From Corynebacterium bovis DSM 20582 = CIP 54.80 (GTDB taxonomy: Bacteria; Actinomycetota; Actinomycetes; Mycobacteriales; Mycobacteriaceae), in assembly GCF_030408615.1 (NCBI RefSeq), contig NZ_CP047187.1, positions 2,170,001 through 2,234,000 of the forward strand: a stretch of 64,000 nt of DNA, in the 5' to 3' direction. This document shows positions 62,401 through 64,000 of this stretch, piece by piece. Every line of letters begins with the position of its first letter. Position 1 is the stretch's first letter. Position numbers and translations under genes: made by a program. A model generated the notes under the pieces. That model was not told where the DNA came from, ran no database searches, and worked only from the letters and a program-made list of their open reading frames with translations.

Positions 62401-64000
62401 GGGACCCGCGCGGAGGTGGTGGACGATCTCGGTCGCCCCGTCCCCGTCGGGACGCCGGGGGAGCTCATCCTCGGCGGGATCCAGTTGGCCACGGGGTACG
62501 TCGGCGCCCCGGCGACCACCGCCGTGGCGTTCACCGCCGATCCCACGGCCGGCGGCCCGCCCGGCGCGCGCGTGTACCGCACGGGTGACGTCGCGACGGT
62601 GCGCGACGACGGCCTCATCGTCGTCCACGGGCGGCGGGACAGGCAGGTGAAGATCAGGGGGCAGCGCCTCGAACCCGCCGAGGTCGAGTCCGTCATCACC
62701 GGCGGTCCCGTCGCCGCGTGCGTGGCGGTCGTGACCACGGTGGCGGGTGAGCCGACGTTGGCGGCGTACGTCGTCCCCGCGCCGGGGGTGGACGACGCGA
62801 CCGCCGTGTCCGTCGCCCGGCGTCGGGCCGCGGACGCCCTGCCGGGGTCGGTGCAGCCGGTGGTGCGCGCGATCGCGTCGGTCCCGGTGACGGTCAACGG
62901 CAAGGTCGATGTCGCCGCCCTGCCCTCCCCGCTCGAGGTTCTCGCCGGCACCGGCGGGGACGCCGACGAGCGGGACAGCGCTCACCCGCCCGCGCCGCCC
63001 GGGACGGCGAGCGCGACGGAGCGCGCGGTGGCGGACACCGTCGCCCGCCTGCTGGGCGTCGGGTCCGTGCCGCCGACGGCGAACTTCTTCGACCTCGGCG
63101 GCAACTCGCTCACGGCGGTGCGCCTGGCGACGGAGCTGCGCGCGGTGCTCGGCCCCGGCGTGACCGTCGCCCACGTCATCGCGGGCCGCACCCCCAGAGG
63201 GATCGTGACAGCGGTCACGGGGGAGTCCGCCTACTCGCCGATCGTGCCACTCCGGCTCCGGACCAGGGACGACGCCACCTCTCCCCCGGCACCGTCACAG
63301 CACGCCCTGCCGCCGCCGTTGTTCTGCGTCCATCCGGCGGGTGGGCTGGGCTGGGCGTACACCGGCCTGCTGCCGTGTCTGCCGGACGGGCGCGAGGTGT
63401 TCGCGCTCCAGTCGCCGGGGCTCACGGGCGGGCCGCGTGCGCGGTCGCTGCGGGAGGAGGCGGAGCTCCACGCCGACCTCATCGCTGCTGCGGTCGCGCC
63501 CCACGCCGACGCCAACGCCGCCTCCGGGCCCCACGCCGACGCCACGCCCCACGCCGACGCCGACGCCGACGCCACCACCACGCCCCACCCCGACGCCACC
63601 ACCACGCCCCACGCCACCTCCACGCCGACGGTCGACCTGCTCGGCTGGTCGGTCGGCGGGGTGCTCGCCCAGGAGACGGCGGCGGTCCTCGCCGACCGGG
63701 GGATCGGGGTGGGCCGGCTGATCCTCCTCGACGCCTACCCGGCGGAGACGTGGGCGGCCCTGCCTCCGCCGACGGAGGAGGAGCGTCTCACCGGCGTGCT
63801 GGCCATGGCGGGGCTCGGCGTCGGGGATCTGCCGGACCCGTCGCGGGTCACGCTCGACGCGGTCCTCGCGGCGGTCGACGGGCGTGGCGGCGTCTTCGGG
63901 TCGCTGCCCGCGGACACCGTGCGGACGGTCGCGGAGATGGTGGCACACAACGCCCACCTCATGCGCACGCACCACACGAGGAGGGTCGACGCCACCCTCC
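59455..64000 (+). CDS. EntF-like NRPS, C-A-T-TE, serine-predicting (3' end beyond window)
   Basis: Runs 1515 codons without a stop to the window edge. Condensation domain with RFHHVIADGF near residue 172; adenylation domain with FTSGSTGRPKGVA near 710 and KTPMSFDVSVWE near 785; carrier site FFDLGGNSLTAV near 1213; thioesterase with GWSVGG near 1400. Code residues read D-V-W-H-V-S-L-V-D-K, one change from EntF (D-V-W-H-F-S-L-V-D-K), so serine is predicted. With the DHB ligase and ArCP it should make a cyclic DHB-Ser oligomer, as EntF does. GTG 59455 overlaps the esterase stop. Low-complexity inserts lie between C and A, inside A and inside TE. Confidence 0.88.
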   Translation, partial: MTDQKHFPTAGPAPTVPPAPPSRDGEPGLPLTPGQMSVFLAQAADPTSTRFQCAELLVFDDRPDVAVLRATVTDCLDQIEVLQSAVTATPGDDGARLVPHPHRYEVAEPLAPDGAVDLIDWCAARIAVAPGDDADRTSGVDAPFSLSGDMLSGHDLLDLPDGRFAWLARFHHVIADGFAVHVIIRWIAECYTARVAGAASPGVADRFLSHAECLGQAAQAASSPAREADLEYWRDLQFPVSPPVLARHRPTPAPAAPGPRRTYPLATTTLSPDDHRALRTFARDHGVSEATVLAAVTGHYVAAVSGTGTSPGSDPAVLGLPVMGRPAGSRLTAVDPAVTVLPLVVEPHLRPDDSLAAVDRALAGLRRHSGCRAEDIRRVRGVTDPDRLLTGPSLNIRPFSPLFRFGDTRATLTTISTGPVTDLEFIAQSRPDSGLDLQIIGRPTWHTHDDADRHCRGVAAMIRLLVHARPRHWAEIPLRPADHPPADPPTGPSTDPPTGPSADHPPAARGSADCATPGSATSADATAAADPTTLTRLLRDARERDLADPDLRRSPGVRSPVGDLDRAERWREVDHLADHLLALGAGPGRTVGIHLRRSPASCMAVVATALTGAAWVPLNPDLPPDRLASMVETCPPDILVTDVGGGGVDTDAPVVRLDPSSPRPGTSLVTDTGASSAPGPHAASAPTSAPTSAPPRAAASPHPWDTAYVIFTSGSTGRPKGVAVPHRAIAARLSWMADLLGVDSAVPPGTTSSPTSPTAPGTASDPANPTTTRPLTQPHTVMQKTPMSFDVSVWELLLPYTHGMCQSIASDGAHRDPAVLLRELRETATTVCHFVPSALKSVLVDAGHPAPTTDPTPHAAPAPTADPTPHPAPAPTTDPTPTAGILPRLRHLVLSGEVLDAATARAAFSTFAATPPTGADAASAPTPPDPAPHAPATPPLTVHNLYGPTEAAVDVTAASFTADTLAAVTEPDGTVAVDTAVPGTRAEVVDDLGRPVPVGTPGELILGGIQLATGYVGAPATTAVAFTADPTAGGPPGARVYRTGDVATVRDDGLIVVHGRRDRQVKIRGQRLEPAEVESVITGGPVAACVAVVTTVAGEPTLAAYVVPAPGVDDATAVSVARRRAADALPGSVQPVVRAIASVPVTVNGKVDVAALPSPLEVLAGTGGDADERDSAHPPAPPGTASATERAVADTVARLLGVGSVPPTANFFDLGGNSLTAVRLATELRAVLGPGVTVAHVIAGRTPRGIVTAVTGESAYSPIVPLRLRTRDDATSPPAPSQHALPPPLFCVHPAGGLGWAYTGLLPCLPDGREVFALQSPGLTGGPRARSLREEAELHADLIAAAVAPHADANAASGPHADATPHADADADATTTPHPDATTTPHATSTPTVDLLGWSVGGVLAQETAAVLADRGIGVGRLILLDAYPAETWAALPPPTEEERLTGVLAMAGLGVGDLPDPSRVTLDAVLAAVDGRGGVFGSLPADTVRTVAEMVAHNAHLMRTHHTRRVDATL
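62001..62100 (+). repeat. 36-bp tandem repeat inside the NRPS adenylation domain
   Basis: Copies begin CGCGCCCACC at 62001, 62037 and 62073; they encode a 12-residue Pro/Thr/Ala/His unit between the CHFVPSA helix and HLVLSGE strand, a surface loop in known A domains. Confidence 0.85.
63500..63630 (+). repeat. His-Ala-Asp/Thr-Pro repeat inside the NRPS thioesterase
   Basis: Repeated CCCCACGCCGACGCC-type units encode PHADA and TTTPH stretches just before the nucleophile-elbow strand (DLLGWSVGG). Confidence 0.8.

Overview
The window is very GC-rich actinobacterial DNA, and gene content and order point to the genus Corynebacterium. Three blocks support this. (1) groL, a YbdK-type ligase, a LytR_C protein, a DUF3263 protein, def, a CG3035-type acetyltransferase, xthA, thiC, thiE-O-S-G, glnX-glnH-pknG and ackA/pta are the genes found, partly rearranged, around Rv0408-Rv0440 of M. 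tuberculosis and in the cg30xx region of C. glutamicum. (2) cysI-X-H-D-N-Y-Z with an fprA-type reductase is the corynebacterial assimilatory sulfate reduction cluster, with TAGAC-N6-GTCTA operators of the McbR type. (3) Many genes look leaderless, with a TANNNT box 6-8 nt before the start codon. No tRNA, rRNA, CRISPR array or insertion sequence was seen. The species cannot be fixed from the sequence alone.

Layout. 0-10 kb: 5' end of groL with a CIRCE operator, an M20 peptidase, a 16-codon leader ORF followed by an orphan LeuA regulatory-domain protein, then the ligase / VirR-like / DUF3263 / def / N-acetylglutamate synthase / xthA / cardiolipin synthase series. 10-16.4 kb: MarR regulator and convergent MFS exporter, TPP riboswitch with thiC, TetR regulator, ABC-2 exporter. 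16.4-19.4 kb: thiE-O-S-G (minus strand), no thiF in view. 19.4-26.7 kb: glnX-glnH-pknG signalling operon, a secreted trypsin-like protease with a Pro-rich repeat tail, and a small repeat cluster. 26.7-29.4 kb: pta-ackA. 29.5-38.7 kb: the cys cluster and divergent fprA. 38.7-40.5 kb: an acetyltransferase and purT. 40.6-47.1 kb: a minus-strand series of secreted SGNH esterase, an unannotated 47-aa protein, a self-sufficient P450 (CYP102/BM3 type) and an acyl-CoA ligase. 47.1-48.0 kb: a gene-free stretch. 48.0-53.4 kb: an ECF transporter (S, T and a fused ATPase) interrupted by a fructose-type PTS permease. 53.8-55.5 kb: a DUF222/HNH endonuclease. 55.85 kb to the right edge: a catecholate siderophore operon (DHB-AMP ligase, stand-alone aryl carrier protein, Fes-type esterase, EntF-like C-A-T-TE synthetase) cut by the window end.

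How the genes work together. The cys cluster takes sulfate to sulfide: CysZ import, CysDN activation, CysH reduction, CysI with CysX and FprA electron supply, CysY for sirohaem. Its two divisions and fprA share one operator type. The esterase, P450 and acyl-CoA ligase read as consecutive steps of fatty-acid handling: release, subterminal hydroxylation, CoA activation. The siderophore genes predict a DHB-serine (enterobactin-like) product and its own hydrolase, but the DHB biosynthesis genes are not in the window. A recurring trait is the expansion of short in-frame tandem repeats inside otherwise conserved proteins (ThiO, PknG, protease, PTS, ECF-S, HNH, Fes, NRPS).
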